NCBI GenBank assembly: GCA_024684515.1 | Contig: JAIKWS010000023.1 | Location: 62,001-126,000, forward strand | Source of the DNA: Prevotella sp. | Lineage (GTDB): Bacteria; Bacteroidota; Bacteroidia; Bacteroidales; Bacteroidaceae | DNA length: 64,000 nucleotides | Reading direction: 5' to 3' | Position numbers and translations under genes: made by a program | The notes under the pieces: generated by a model | Told to the model about the DNA's origin: nothing | Databases searched by the model: none | The model's input: the letters and a program-made list of their open reading frames with translations, nothing else | Part shown: positions 43,231-52,478 of the stretch, one piece after another | Numbering within the stretch: the stretch's first letter is position 1 | Layout of the letters: each line of letters begins with the position of its first letter

Positions 43231-43238
43231 CAAAGATA
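43231..43238 (-). promoter_or_regulatory. Promoter -7 box for the S41-ung-DUF3109 operon
   Basis: The minus strand reads TATCTTTG. It overlaps the longest possible reading frame and so helps decide the start codon. Confidence 0.65.
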
Positions 43239-43273
43239 GTGAATTATTCTGAATTGACCAAAGGAATCACATA

Positions 43274-43320
43274 GAAAAAGGGGGAAGATAGCCGCTCTTC
43301 CGACCATACTTCTCCCCTTG
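43274..43320 (-). terminator. Likely terminator after the DASS transporter gene
   Basis: On the minus strand AAGGGGAGAAG and CTTCCCCCTT pair with one bulge across a loop of about 20 bases, followed by TTTTTC. Confidence 0.6.
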
Positions 43321-43360
43321 CTGCTATCCGTGCCTTATATCGTGGCAGGAAAGGGCAGGG

Positions 43361-44866
43361 CTAGATGATGCCCAGGCTTCCTACCACGTAGAGCAGGGCA
43401 TAGCCCAGCAGCATGCTGATGAAGCCCACGATAAGTCCTATCTTCGACATGTCCTTCTGGTCTACCAGATTGGTGGCATAGGCCAATGCGTTCGGTGGTG
43501 TGGAGATGGGTAGCACCATAGCGCTAGAGGCAGCAATTGCCACACCGATGAGCACGGTTGGTGTGCCGCCTATGCCATCCAGCTTGTCGCCCATAGCACT
43601 GCATACCACTACCAGGATAGGCATGAGCAGTGCTGCTGTCGCCGAGTTGGAGATGAAGTTTGACAGAGCATAGCATAGCATGCCCGACATGATGAGGATG
43701 AGTATCGGTGACAATTCTCCAAAGGGAATACTCTTTACTGCCAGCGATGCCAGTCCCGATGCGTTGAGAGCATAGCCGAGTGCAAATCCGCCAGCCACCA
43801 TCCAGATGACGCTCCAGTTGATTTCCTCCAGGTCACGTCTGTTGATGACTCCAGTCAGCGAGAAGATCACAAAGGGGATAAGTGCCACGGTATAGGAGTT
43901 GATGCCCGTGACGGAGTCCAGCAACCAGAGTAGTACTGTGCCGATAAATGTGGCGATGACAATATAGGTATGTGCATCACGCTTCATCTGACCTTCTATC
44001 TTCAGTTCTATGGTCTTCTGCGAGAATGGGAACAGGCGTTTGAGCAGCATCCAGCTGATGAAGAGCAGTATGATAACCAGCGGGAGCATGAACATCATCC
44101 ACTGACCAAATCCCAGTCCCAGGTTCAGTCCCTCAGGGTCGTTGAGGTATTTCAGTGCGATATTGTTGGGTGGTGTGCCAATGGGCGTTCCCATGCCACC
44201 GAGGTTTGCAGCTATGGGTATGGAAAGTGCCATTGCGATTCTGCCTTTCCCCTCGGCGGGCAACTGACGGAAGACGGGAGTGAGGAAGGTGAGCATCATG
44301 GCTGCCGTAGCCGTGTTCGACACAAACATCGAGAAGAGTCCCGTCACCAGCAGGAATCCCAGCAGCACGTTCTCACTCTTACGTCCGAAAGGCTTCAGCA
44401 GCGACTTTGCCAGCTGTGAGTCCAGCCCCGTCTTCGTGGCTGCGATGGCAAGAATGAAACCACCGATGAAAAGCATGATGACAGGGTCGGCAAAACAGGC
44501 CATGATGCCTTTGAACGACAGGAGGTCTCCCACCTCACCTGGGTCGCACATCCATTTGATGCCCGAGTCGCTGGCAAAGATGAGCAGCAGCCCCATGATG
44601 GCCACCGAGGTTGCCCATGAAGGCACCACCTCTGTAATCCACATCAGCGTAGCAAAAGCGAAGATGGCAATGATTCGCTGCTGCACCACATTCAGACCAT
44701 CGATGCCAAAGGCACTAGTGGGCAGATTCCACAGCACCAGTGTGATAATAAGCACGACGACGGCTTCTACCACCTTCTTGTGAACCCTAGCGGGCTCGAA
44801 CCATCTCTCAAGATTCATGCTGTGCAATGAATCGACAAGATGGAATCCATTGAAATTCTTAAACAT
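43361..44866 (-). CDS. DASS-family sodium/dicarboxylate-type anion transporter
   Basis: The 501-residue protein has the divalent anion:sodium symporter fold with about eleven membrane segments. The two sodium/substrate hairpin motifs are clear: SNTATAAMM with GTPIGTPPN in the first half and SNSATAALLM with STPPNALAY in the second, as in VcINDY. Known substrates in the family are succinate, fumarate, malate, citrate or sulfate, moved across the inner membrane. A full cobalamin riboswitch lies in its leader, so expression should fall when B12 is plentiful. I infer a C4-dicarboxylate role linked to B12-dependent propionate formation; the direction of transport is not known. Confidence 0.92.
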   Translation of the reverse strand: MFKNFNGFHLVDSLHSMNLERWFEPARVHKKVVEAVVVLIITLVLWNLPTSAFGIDGLNVVQQRIIAIFAFATLMWITEVVPSWATSVAIMGLLLIFASDSGIKWMCDPGEVGDLLSFKGIMACFADPVIMLFIGGFILAIAATKTGLDSQLAKSLLKPFGRKSENVLLGFLLVTGLFSMFVSNTATAAMMLTFLTPVFRQLPAEGKGRIAMALSIPIAANLGGMGTPIGTPPNNIALKYLNDPEGLNLGLGFGQWMMFMLPLVIILLFISWMLLKRLFPFSQKTIELKIEGQMKRDAHTYIVIATFIGTVLLWLLDSVTGINSYTVALIPFVIFSLTGVINRRDLEEINWSVIWMVAGGFALGYALNASGLASLAVKSIPFGELSPILILIMSGMLCYALSNFISNSATAALLMPILVVVCSAMGDKLDGIGGTPTVLIGVAIAASSAMVLPISTPPNALAYATNLVDQKDMSKIGLIVGFISMLLGYALLYVVGSLGII

Positions 44867-44912
44867 AGTTCGTTATTCCTATTTTTATTACCATATTATT
44901 TGCTCGTGACAT

Positions 44913-44958
44913 AATGGCATACCAAGGCATCTTGTGCCTCACCCTATAACATACCATT
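44913..44958 (-). promoter_or_regulatory. Hairpin in the DASS leader (possible riboswitch expression platform)
   Basis: On the minus strand AATGGTATGT can pair with GGTATGCCATT around an inner GGCA/TGCC stem. No T-tract follows, so control may be at translation rather than by termination. Confidence 0.4.
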
Positions 44959-45004
44959 CTCGCTGTGCCTAGTGCGTCATACATCGTGACGTATGGGCTG
45001 ACTT

Positions 45005-45192
45005 CCAAACGAAGGCTGGTCTTCTGACTTTCCTCCACCAGGAAACGCCTTCTCATCCTGAAATACGGACAATGGCATTTAGTTTCTTGGTAAAACTGGA
45101 GTTCACAGCTGCGGGACAGTAGGAGATTTCCACTCACTTTCCCAATTAAGTGCGGTTAGGCACACCTCCATGGGCAACGCGATTTCGTTTTG
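45005..45192 (-). promoter_or_regulatory. Cobalamin riboswitch upstream of the DASS transporter
   Basis: On the minus strand the B12 box AGTCAGAAGACCAGCC is at 45029-45014. Upstream in the transcript are the core segments GGAAATCTCC, ACTGTCCCGCAGCTGTGA and GAGAAGGC in the right order. A TACCTTTG promoter box at 45206-45199 starts the transcript just before the aptamer. The riboswitch ends about 140 bases before the DASS start codon. Cobalamin binding normally represses the downstream gene. Confidence 0.92.
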
Positions 45193-45198
45193 CGCATG

Positions 45199-45206
45199 CA
45201 AAGGTA
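45199..45206 (-). promoter_or_regulatory. Promoter -7 box of the riboswitch-DASS transcript
   Basis: The minus strand reads TACCTTTG immediately upstream of the riboswitch. Confidence 0.65.
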
Positions 45207-45404
45207 CATATTTTTATAAAATAATCCATAGCTTTCGCTAAAAATTATTATCCCATTTGTTGCAAATTATTGTGAAAAGTATCCAAATGACACTTTTTAG
45301 TGACGAAATGTCCGTTTTTAGTTATCCTCCTATGCTTTTATGCACCGCAAGGCATTCAAAAGACTCCCATGCCATATCATAAAGATATGTAACAAAGCAG
45401 ATAG

Positions 45405-45833
45405 TTACATCCCTTGGAAGTCGGGGTAGATTTCTAATAGCGGGTCCATGACAAACTGCCTCTCGAGCATGTGGGGGTGGGGGATGGTGAGGTCTGGCTC
45501 GTCGATCAAGAGCTTGTCATAGAGCAGGATGTCGATGTCGATGGGTCGGTCGTGGTAGATGCCATCGGCACCAGTCTTCTTTCGTCTTCCCATGAGTCGT
45601 TCGATGCGCTGGGTGACACGTAGCAGCTGTCGTGGCGTCAGTGTAGTGCTGACGCAGACGACGGCATTGGTGAAGAGATGTTCGGACTGAAATCCCCAGG
45701 GCTCCGTGACGTAATAGGCTGACTGGCGTTCAATGGTTCCAATCAGCCTGGAGATATGACGGCAGGCCTGGCTGAGCTGCTGGGCACCGTCGCCAAGATT
45801 AGTGCCTAGTGCTAGGTATACCGTATGGTGCAT
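45405..45833 (-). CDS. folK: 6-hydroxymethyl-7,8-dihydropterin pyrophosphokinase
   Basis: The 142-residue protein matches HPPK. It has LALGTNLGDGAQQL at the start, QSAYYVTEPWGF, NAVVCVST, and the signature RPIDIDILLYDKLLIDEPDLTIPHPHM. It transfers pyrophosphate from ATP to the pterin in folate synthesis. It is the last gene of the ftsX-DUF3098-uppP-truB-queA-folK operon, 15 bases after queA. Confidence 0.96.
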   Translation of the reverse strand: MHHTVYLALGTNLGDGAQQLSQACRHISRLIGTIERQSAYYVTEPWGFQSEHLFTNAVVCVSTTLTPRQLLRVTQRIERLMGRRKKTGADGIYHDRPIDIDILLYDKLLIDEPDLTIPHPHMLERQFVMDPLLEIYPDFQGM

Positions 45834-45848
45834 TGCAAAAAATAGGGA

Positions 45849-46991
45849 TCAGTCGTCGAGTATGAGCATGGCGTCGCCATAGCATCCGAACATGAAATGG
45901 TTGCTGAGTGCCTGGCGATAGGCTTCTGTGCAGAGGTCATAGCCAGAGAAGGCTGCTGTGAGCATCATCATCGTAGACTCGGGATGGTAGAAATTGGTGA
46001 TCATGGCATTGGCGAGCCCGAACTCATACGGAGGGAAGATGAACTTGTTGGTCCAGCCGTTAAACTCCTTCAGCAGTCCGTCGGTGCCTACTGACGACTC
46101 TGTGGCACGTGCCGTACTGGCTCCTACGACACAGATCTTGTTGCCTGCCTGTTTGGCTAAATTCACGGCTTTGCAGGCTTTCTCGTCGATGATCACCTGC
46201 TCGGAGTTCATCTTGTGCTTGGTAAGGTCTTCGACCTCGATAGTATCGAAAGCCCCCAGTGAGCAGTGCAGTGTGATGAATGCATTCTGGAATCCCCGTA
46301 TTTCCATCATCTTCATCAGCTCGCGACTGAAATGCAGTCCTGTTGCTGGTGCTGTGACGGCTCCTTCGTGGGTGGCATAGATGGTCTGGAAATTATCCAT
46401 GTCATCGGCATCTGCAGGCCTACGGTCTACGATATATCTTGGCAGTGGTGCTGATCCTAGAGCGAAGAGCTCTCGCTTGAACTCGTCGTGAGGACAGTCG
46501 TAGAGGAATCGCAATGTTCGTCCCCTGCTGGTGGTATTATCAATAACCTCTGCCACCATAGGTCCGTCTCCGTCGAAGAAGAGCTTGTTGCCAATGCGTA
46601 TCTTGCGTGCCGGCTCAACGAGCACATCCCACAGCCGCAGCTCCTCGTTCAGCTCGCGTAGTAGGAATACCTCTATCTTGGCGTCTGTTTTCTCCTTCGT
46701 ACCAAACAGTCGGGCAGGGAAGACTGCTGTATCGTTGAAGACAAAGGTGTCACCCTCGTTGAAATAGTCTACGATATTTCGGAATATCAGTGGCTCTTCT
46801 GTGGGATTGCCGTTTATGTCTTGCTGGAAGAGGTCAATCTTCTCACTTTTACGATGCACCACCATCAGTCGACAGCGGTCTCGCTGATAGACACGTTCTA
46901 TGGTGCCGTCTTCATTGTTAAATACACGATGTGGAGGATAGAGTGCTATCTGATCCTCGGGCAGCTTGAATTTGAATTGCGATAGTTTCAT
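45849..46991 (-). CDS. queA: S-adenosylmethionine:tRNA ribosyltransferase-isomerase
   Basis: The 380-residue protein has the QueA segments FVFNDTAVFPARLFG, TAPATGLHFS, THHEGAV-like ATHEGAVTAP, CSLGAF and FPPYEFGLANAMITNFYHP. It makes epoxyqueuosine at tRNA position 34. It is about 30 residues longer than the Escherichia coli enzyme, mainly in an N-terminal insertion (about 28-62), as is common in Bacteroidetes. It lies 23 bases after truB. Confidence 0.96.
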   Translation of the reverse strand: MKLSQFKFKLPEDQIALYPPHRVFNNEDGTIERVYQRDRCRLMVVHRKSEKIDLFQQDINGNPTEEPLIFRNIVDYFNEGDTFVFNDTAVFPARLFGTKEKTDAKIEVFLLRELNEELRLWDVLVEPARKIRIGNKLFFDGDGPMVAEVIDNTTSRGRTLRFLYDCPHDEFKRELFALGSAPLPRYIVDRRPADADDMDNFQTIYATHEGAVTAPATGLHFSRELMKMMEIRGFQNAFITLHCSLGAFDTIEVEDLTKHKMNSEQVIIDEKACKAVNLAKQAGNKICVVGASTARATESSVGTDGLLKEFNGWTNKFIFPPYEFGLANAMITNFYHPESTMMMLTAAFSGYDLCTEAYRQALSNHFMFGCYGDAMLILDD

Positions 46992-47014
46992 CTATATATT
47001 GACAAATTTTCTGT

Positions 47015-47731
47015 TCACGATTTTCTCACGGGCATAGTGATGTCCTGCGCATTCAGCCAGTTGGGAAACTCTTCTAGCGTCAGGCACTGGTCTATGCCAA
47101 TCTCGCCAAGACGGGTGCGGCAGAGGGCTGTAAGGAAGGCACCACTGCCCAGTGCACTGCCAATGTCGCGGGCCAGTGCCCTGATATAGGTTCCCTTGCC
47201 ACATACCACGCGGATGCTCATCTGCATGGTGTGGGGGTTGAAATCGGTCAGCTCCAGCTCGTCTATGCGTAGCGTCTTAGGCTTCAGCTCAACCTTCTGC
47301 CCCTGTCGCATCAGCTTGTAGGCACGGTCGCCGGCAATGTTGCAGGCTGAGTATTCGGGTGGTGTCTGCTCAATCTCACCAACGAAGCGTGGCAGTGTCT
47401 GCTCAATCAGCTCACGAGTGATGTGGCGTGTGGGAAACGTCATGTTCACCGTATGCTCACGGTCGTAGCTGGCTGTGGTAGCCCCCAGCTGCAGGGTGGC
47501 AGTATACTCCTTCGAGGCATATTGCAGCGACTCAATACGCTTGGTGGCACGTCCCGTACAGAGAATGAGCACTCCTGTGGCCAGCGGGTCTAGCGTCCCT
47601 GCATGACCGGTCTTTACCCGCTTCACCCGCATCTTCTTCGAGATGAGGTAGCGGATATGGGCCAGGGCACCAAACGACGACATGCCATAGGGCTTGTTGA
47701 TGTAGATGAATTCTCCCTCCAGGAAATCCAT
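47015..47731 (-). CDS. truB: tRNA pseudouridine(55) synthase
   Basis: The 238-residue protein has the catalytic motif GHAGTLDPLATGVL with nucleophile Asp48, plus YTATLQLGATTASYDREH and VVCGKGTYIRALARDIG. It converts U55 in the T-loop of tRNAs. The C-terminal PUA-like part is short, as in other Bacteroidetes TruB proteins. It lies 11 bases after uppP. Confidence 0.97.
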   Translation of the reverse strand: MDFLEGEFIYINKPYGMSSFGALAHIRYLISKKMRVKRVKTGHAGTLDPLATGVLILCTGRATKRIESLQYASKEYTATLQLGATTASYDREHTVNMTFPTRHITRELIEQTLPRFVGEIEQTPPEYSACNIAGDRAYKLMRQGQKVELKPKTLRIDELELTDFNPHTMQMSIRVVCGKGTYIRALARDIGSALGSGAFLTALCRTRLGEIGIDQCLTLEEFPNWLNAQDITMPVRKS

Positions 47732-47742
47732 GCGATGCGGTG

Positions 47743-48540
47743 TTATACCAGACTATAGATAATGGCAATGGCACCTACGATGGCACAGTAGATGCCAAAA
47801 TAGACCAGCTTGCCACGTTTTACAATGTTAATCATCCAGCGACAGGCAAAACATCCACTGACAAAGGCTGCCACGAAGCCGATGAACATCGGGAAGGCAT
47901 CTACACCTCCAAAGGCTTCCTCGCCGCTGATGAAATCCTTCACGCTAAGCAGTGCCTGTCCCAGGATGGGGGGTATGACCATGAGAAAGGAGAACTGAGC
48001 CAGGCGTTCTTTCTTGTTGCCCAACAGCAGTCCTGTGGCTATGGTGCTACCCGACCGTGAGATGCCAGGGAGCACGGCAATGGCCTGTGCAATACCCATG
48101 ATGAAGGCATCGACAGGCGATAGGTGATCCTTCTTGCGTGGACGGGCATAGTATGTGAAGATGAGCAAGGTGGCTGTTACCAGCAGACAGCATCCCACCA
48201 GCAGGATATTGCCAGTGAACATTGCTTCTATCTGGTCCTTGAACAGAAAGCCAACCACACCTACAGGAATCATCGATACGAGGATGTTCAGTACGTACTT
48301 CGTCTCTTCGTTCAGCTTACACTTGAAAAGACCCTTCAGTATCCAGTCTATCTCCTTCCACAGGATGACCAGTGTGGAGAGTACTGTGGCAACGTGGAGC
48401 ATCACGTCAAAGGTCAGGTTCTCTTCTATATTGACGCCGAGGATGGCGTTGCCCAGTTCCAGGTGACCGCTGCTGCTGACTGGCAGATATTCGGTCAGAC
48501 CCTGGATGATGCCTAAAATTAGTGCTTGTATCCAGTCCAT
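47743..48540 (-). CDS. uppP: Undecaprenyl-diphosphate phosphatase
   Basis: The 265-residue membrane protein has both BacA/UppP motifs: [17 protein letters not shown] near the N-terminus and [18 protein letters not shown] near residue 160. It recycles the lipid carrier for peptidoglycan and other envelope glycans and confers bacitracin resistance when raised. It lies three bases after the DUF3098 gene. Confidence 0.96.
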   Translation of the reverse strand: MDWIQALILGIIQGLTEYLPVSSSGHLELGNAILGVNIEENLTFDVMLHVATVLSTLVILWKEIDWILKGLFKCKLNEETKYVLNILVSMIPVGVVGFLFKDQIEAMFTGNILLVGCCLLVTATLLIFTYYARPRKKDHLSPVDAFIMGIAQAIAVLPGISRSGSTIATGLLLGNKKERLAQFSFLMVIPPILGQALLSVKDFISGEEAFGGVDAFPMFIGFVAAFVSGCFACRWMINIVKRGKLVYFGIYCAIVGAIAIIYSLV

Positions 48541-48543
48541 GTC

Positions 48544-48804
48544 TTATGCGTCCTTGTTGACCTCCTTTTTGAACAGACTTTTCTTTTCCGGATTGTGGAT
48601 GACGGCATAGATCAGCGATACGAAGCCAATGAGGCACACCACTGGGGCTACCTTGATACGCATCGTACTGAAAATGTCGGGGTTGTAGGCTTCACTGGTA
48701 GAGGAGCCACCGGACATGAGTATGAAGCCGATGAAAACGATCAGCATCCCTATGCCCAGCAGGATGAAATTCATCCGTCCAAAAGCTAAATTCTTCTTTT
48801 CCAT
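48544..48804 (-). CDS. DUF3098-family two-helix membrane protein
   Basis: The 86-residue protein has two transmembrane helices (about 13-32 and 50-68) and the family start LAFGRMNFILLGIGMLIVFIG with the following PDIFSTMRIKVAP loop. It is always found between ftsX and uppP in Bacteroidetes. Its role is unknown, but the position suggests envelope or division work. Confidence 0.9.
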   Translation of the reverse strand: MEKKNLAFGRMNFILLGIGMLIVFIGFILMSGGSSTSEAYNPDIFSTMRIKVAPVVCLIGFVSLIYAVIHNPEKKSLFKKEVNKDA

Positions 48805-48839
48805 TATCTTGTATTAAAAATGTTTGCAACTAAAAGTGA

Positions 48840-49718
48840 CTATCGGCTATAGAGCTCGCCTGCTGTCATCTTCAGGAATTTGTTTACCGACATCAGGGTG
48901 CAGATGAGCATCAGGATGAAGCCTGCCACGAACACGCTGGCTGCGGTGATGAGCAGTTCTGTCTGGCCTATCAGCGTCTCTGAACCTGGCTGGTAGCGAT
49001 AGAGCAGATACACCAGAACGCCAAGCACGGCACAGGCCAGCAGCGAGGCTACGATACCGATGAGGATGCTCTTCGTGAGGAACGGCTTCCTGATGAGCGA
49101 CCAACGGGCACCTACCAGTTTCATCGTGTGGATCGTGAACCGGCGGGAATAGATACCCAGTCTGACACTATTGGAGATAAGCGAGTAGCTGACGATGATC
49201 AGCAGTATACATAACACCAGCAGTATCATGCTGATACGCTGCACGTTGCGGTTCACATCGTCAATCTGGTCTGCCTGATAGGCCACGTCATCAACACGGG
49301 GGTCTCTTTTCAGGGTGTCTGATATCCTGTGAAGGGAGTCGGTATTGGCATAGTCGGCCTTCACCTGTACCTCTATCTCGGCACAGAAAGGATTTACACC
49401 GGCAAACTCCACAGGATTGGCACCCAGCTCGGCAGTCATCACCTGGAGGGCTTCCTCTTGGCTGATGTATTTCGTGTGCTTCGTATAGGGCTGTGACTGC
49501 AAGTGCGTTATCAGTGCCTGTCCATCGGCAACGCTTACTGTATCGCCTAGCACGAGGTTTATCGCCATGTTCTCCTTAACATAGGTCGACAAATTGCGGG
49601 CTGTAAGCACAGAAAGCACCACCAGCCCCAACAGGATGAGTACCATAGTTGTGCTGATGCATAACGTTACGACCTGCATACCCTGATGGCGGCCGGTCAC
49701 TTTTCTTCTTCTCTTCAT
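48840..49718 (-). CDS. ftsX: Cell-division protein FtsX
   Basis: The 292-residue protein has a short cytoplasmic start, a first helix (about 22-45), a periplasmic domain of about 120 residues with YISQEEALQVM and PFCAEIEVQVK, and three C-terminal helices in a FtsX/MacB-like permease domain. With FtsE it regulates peptidoglycan hydrolases at the division site. ftsE is not adjacent. The gene leads a six-gene operon from a promoter at 49752-49759. Confidence 0.95.
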   Translation of the reverse strand: MKRRRKVTGRHQGMQVVTLCISTTMVLILLGLVVLSVLTARNLSTYVKENMAINLVLGDTVSVADGQALITHLQSQPYTKHTKYISQEEALQVMTAELGANPVEFAGVNPFCAEIEVQVKADYANTDSLHRISDTLKRDPRVDDVAYQADQIDDVNRNVQRISMILLVLCILLIIVSYSLISNSVRLGIYSRRFTIHTMKLVGARWSLIRKPFLTKSILIGIVASLLACAVLGVLVYLLYRYQPGSETLIGQTELLITAASVFVAGFILMLICTLMSVNKFLKMTAGELYSR

Positions 49719-49751
49719 TTGTCAACTGTGCGTATTACGCCAATTATGCTG

Positions 49752-49759
49752 CAAAGATA
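49752..49759 (-). promoter_or_regulatory. Promoter -7 box for the ftsX-folK operon
   Basis: The minus strand reads TATCTTTG 34 bases before the ftsX ATG. Confidence 0.65.
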
Positions 49760-49877
49760 CATCTTTTATTTGACGTTTTGTGGTTGCAAAACGAGTTTTG
49801 AGGCCTATTTATACTTATTTAACAGAAAGATTGGCAAAAACCATCTTCCTACCGACGCAAACATCAGGGAAAAAGTG

Positions 49878-49885
49878 TACCTTTG
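49878..49885 (+). promoter_or_regulatory. Promoter -7 box for lemA-DUF2207
   Basis: TACCTTTG lies about 87 bases before the lemA start. Confidence 0.6.
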
Positions 49886-49971
49886 CACATTGGAAAATAA
49901 TCCGCATAGTGCATGGCTATATGGCAGAAAGCGGAGATAATGGATGTTTAATCGTTAAAAGTGAAGAAAAG

Positions 49972-50520
49972 ATGATGGTTTATGTGATTATCGGTGTGGT
50001 GGTACTGCTGCTGTTGCTGCTGTTGGTTGTCTACAACAGCCTGGTGTCGCTACGCAACAAGGTGAACGAGGCCTTTGCCACGATGGATGTGTTCCTGAAG
50101 AAACGCTTCGACCTCATACCTAGTCTGGTGGAAGTGGTTAAGGGATATGCACGTCACGAGACGGATGTGCTGCAACAGGTGACACGTCTGCGTACTGCGG
50201 TGAGTAGCAATGACCGTAGCGGACAACTGGAGGGAGAGGTGCGCATCAGCGATGCACTGAAGACAATCTTCGTTGCCGTTGAGGCTTATCCTGAACTGAA
50301 AGCCAACAATAGCTTCCTGACACTGCAGGAGCAGCTGGCTAAGATGGAAGACGAGATATCACTGTCACGACGTTACTATAACGGCAGTGTGCGGGAGTAT
50401 AACAACAAGTGCCAGATGTTCCCACTTAATCTGGTGGCATCGCTATTTGGCTTCAAGACGGCACCCATGTTCTCCGTGAACAGTGATGCTGAGCGACAGG
50501 CAGTCAACGTTAAAATCTGA
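49972..50520 (+). CDS. lemA: LemA-family membrane protein
   Basis: With the start at 49972 the protein has 182 residues: one N-terminal helix (VIIGVVVLLLLLLLVVYNS), the LemA core LRNKVNEAFATMDVFLKKRFDLIPSLVEVVKGYARHE and the C-terminal YYNGSVREYNNKCQMFPLNLVASLFGF. The frame is open 64 codons further upstream, but that part spans the promoter and is not LemA-like. LemA proteins are membrane-anchored helical bundles of unclear role. It is six bases before a DUF2207 gene, a very common pairing. Confidence 0.93.
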   Translation: MMVYVIIGVVVLLLLLLLVVYNSLVSLRNKVNEAFATMDVFLKKRFDLIPSLVEVVKGYARHETDVLQQVTRLRTAVSSNDRSGQLEGEVRISDALKTIFVAVEAYPELKANNSFLTLQEQLAKMEDEISLSRRYYNGSVREYNNKCQMFPLNLVASLFGFKTAPMFSVNSDAERQAVNVKI

Positions 50521-50526
50521 ATAATC

Positions 50527-52434
50527 ATGGGCAGACATAGGATAATATGGCTGGCAGCACTGCTGATGCTGTGCGTGCATGCCACAGCTGACAGAGGGGG
50601 CTATCACTATCGCAACCTGGTGATAGACGCCACAGTGGGCAAAGACAACACATGGAGGATTACTGAGACCTTCGACATCTTTTTTGACGAGCCCCGTCAT
50701 GGTTTCTATCGTTATATACCCCGTTCGTTCAAGCTCAACCATAAGGTAGATGGAGAAGTGCATGAATTCGTCTACGAACAAGATATCGATGACATCAGTG
50801 TAGACAATTGGAATTTTACCACTGGCGATAGCAACGACGAGTTCTTTATCATCCGTATTGGCGATGCCAACCGCGAGGTAGAAGGCCTGCAGCAATATGT
50901 GATCAGCTATACGTTGACCTATCCCGATGACCGTCTTCCTGATCAGGACTACCTCTTCCACACCATCGTGGGCACTGAGTTTGAAAGCCTCATCGATCAC
51001 GTGGAGTTCAATATCGAGTTCGAGAAACCCCTTCCTGACGATATCGACGACCTGTTGGAGGTCTATTATGGTGAGTACGGTGGAACAGACGGTAGCAATC
51101 CCAGTCTCGTTTACCAGGTTCAGCCATCTGAAATAGCCGGACAGGCAGATAGTGTGAAGGCACGACACGGCATCACCCTGTATGCCGACCTTCCAGCGGG
51201 GTACTATGAGGGTGTGAAGACGGTGAATTATCTGTGGCTCTATCTCTTCCTGGCGGCTACCGTCATCGTGGCATTGCTCATCGGCTTCTTCCAGATGCGG
51301 TTGCGTACTCCTCATGTGACAAAGGTCATCGAGTTCTATCCACCTGAGGATATCAGCAGTGCCGAGGTGGGCACCATCATCGATACGTCTGTCGATAGTG
51401 TCGACATCGCATCTCTCATACCCTGGCTGGCAGGCAAGGGCTACATCGGTATACAGGAAACGAAGAAAGGACTGATATTCAAGACTTCCGACCTACATCT
51501 CACTAAACTCAAGGAACTGCCAGACAATGCTCCCAGCTATCAGCAACAGTTCATGAACCTCTTGTTCGGAAAAGGGAATGAGGTGGACATCAAGGAGATT
51601 GGTGAGAATCCCACTAAGATGGAGAAAATCAAATCTTCTCTCCGTAAGAAATTCACTAACGACCAGGAACTCACCAGGCTGCAGAAAGCCTTTGGCCTGT
51701 ACTTCCTGCTGGCTCTCTTTGGCACTTTGGTGCTGGGCACAAATACCGTGGTCACCACCTGGAGCTTTGAAACCATCGCTGGTGGCTTCCTCTGCTTCGG
51801 ACTGCCCTGCTTCTGTGCTGCTGTGCTGAATGTGCTGAATCGTGGTCAGGCCTTCATGCGTTCTATCGGCTACCATACCATCCTCGTTATTGGCAAGGCC
51901 ATACTCATGCTGGCATCCTGGGCATTGTATTGCTTCTTGTACATTGAGTATGGTGCACCTCTCAACATGTGGGCAGCACTGGCATTCTATATCGTGGCCT
52001 TTATCCTCGTCGAACTGGCAGGTCGCTTTATGGTCGACACTGATTATCGGGCACAGATGATGGGACGTCTGCTGGGATTCAAGGAGTTTATCAAGACAGC
52101 AGAAAAAGAGCGGTTGGTACAGCTACAGGCTGACGACCCACAATATTTCTATAAGGTGCTGCCCTATGCGATGGTGTTCAAACTGAGCGATAAGTGGGCA
52201 GACCTATTCAAGGATATCGATGTGCAGAAGCCCGACTGGTATGACTCGGCAACACCACTCATGGGTACTGCACTCACTCACAATATGGTGCATAATTTCT
52301 CCTCAACGGTCAGTAGTGCCATTACCACCATCAGCCATAGCTCTAGCAGCGGTGGCGGTGGCGGCTTCTCTGGCGGTGGTGGCGGTGGCTTCTCCGGCGG
52401 TGGAGGAGGCGGTGGCGGTGGAGGCAGCTGGTAA
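50527..52434 (+). CDS. DUF2207 membrane protein with glycine-rich tail
   Basis: The 635-residue protein has a signal peptide, an extracytoplasmic DUF2207 domain (about 25-215), one helix near 240, a cytoplasmic domain, two to four helices (about 390-500) and a C-terminal tail rich in Ser and Gly (from about residue 600, SSSGGGGGFSGGG). The tail is typical of this family. Together with LemA it forms a conserved pair, possibly in envelope quality control, but no activity is established. Confidence 0.88.
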   Translation: MGRHRIIWLAALLMLCVHATADRGGYHYRNLVIDATVGKDNTWRITETFDIFFDEPRHGFYRYIPRSFKLNHKVDGEVHEFVYEQDIDDISVDNWNFTTGDSNDEFFIIRIGDANREVEGLQQYVISYTLTYPDDRLPDQDYLFHTIVGTEFESLIDHVEFNIEFEKPLPDDIDDLLEVYYGEYGGTDGSNPSLVYQVQPSEIAGQADSVKARHGITLYADLPAGYYEGVKTVNYLWLYLFLAATVIVALLIGFFQMRLRTPHVTKVIEFYPPEDISSAEVGTIIDTSVDSVDIASLIPWLAGKGYIGIQETKKGLIFKTSDLHLTKLKELPDNAPSYQQQFMNLLFGKGNEVDIKEIGENPTKMEKIKSSLRKKFTNDQELTRLQKAFGLYFLLALFGTLVLGTNTVVTTWSFETIAGGFLCFGLPCFCAAVLNVLNRGQAFMRSIGYHTILVIGKAILMLASWALYCFLYIEYGAPLNMWAALAFYIVAFILVELAGRFMVDTDYRAQMMGRLLGFKEFIKTAEKERLVQLQADDPQYFYKVLPYAMVFKLSDKWADLFKDIDVQKPDWYDSATPLMGTALTHNMVHNFSSTVSSAITTISHSSSSGGGGGFSGGGGGGFSGGGGGGGGGGSW

Positions 52435-52478
52435 CAGCTTTTGCCCCCATCTCTTCATCAACATTTATTTTGCATATC

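Noticed and set aside
44859..45137. 92-residue frame between the riboswitch and the DASS gene
   Set aside because: It reads through the B12 box and aptamer core, so it is structured leader RNA rather than a gene.
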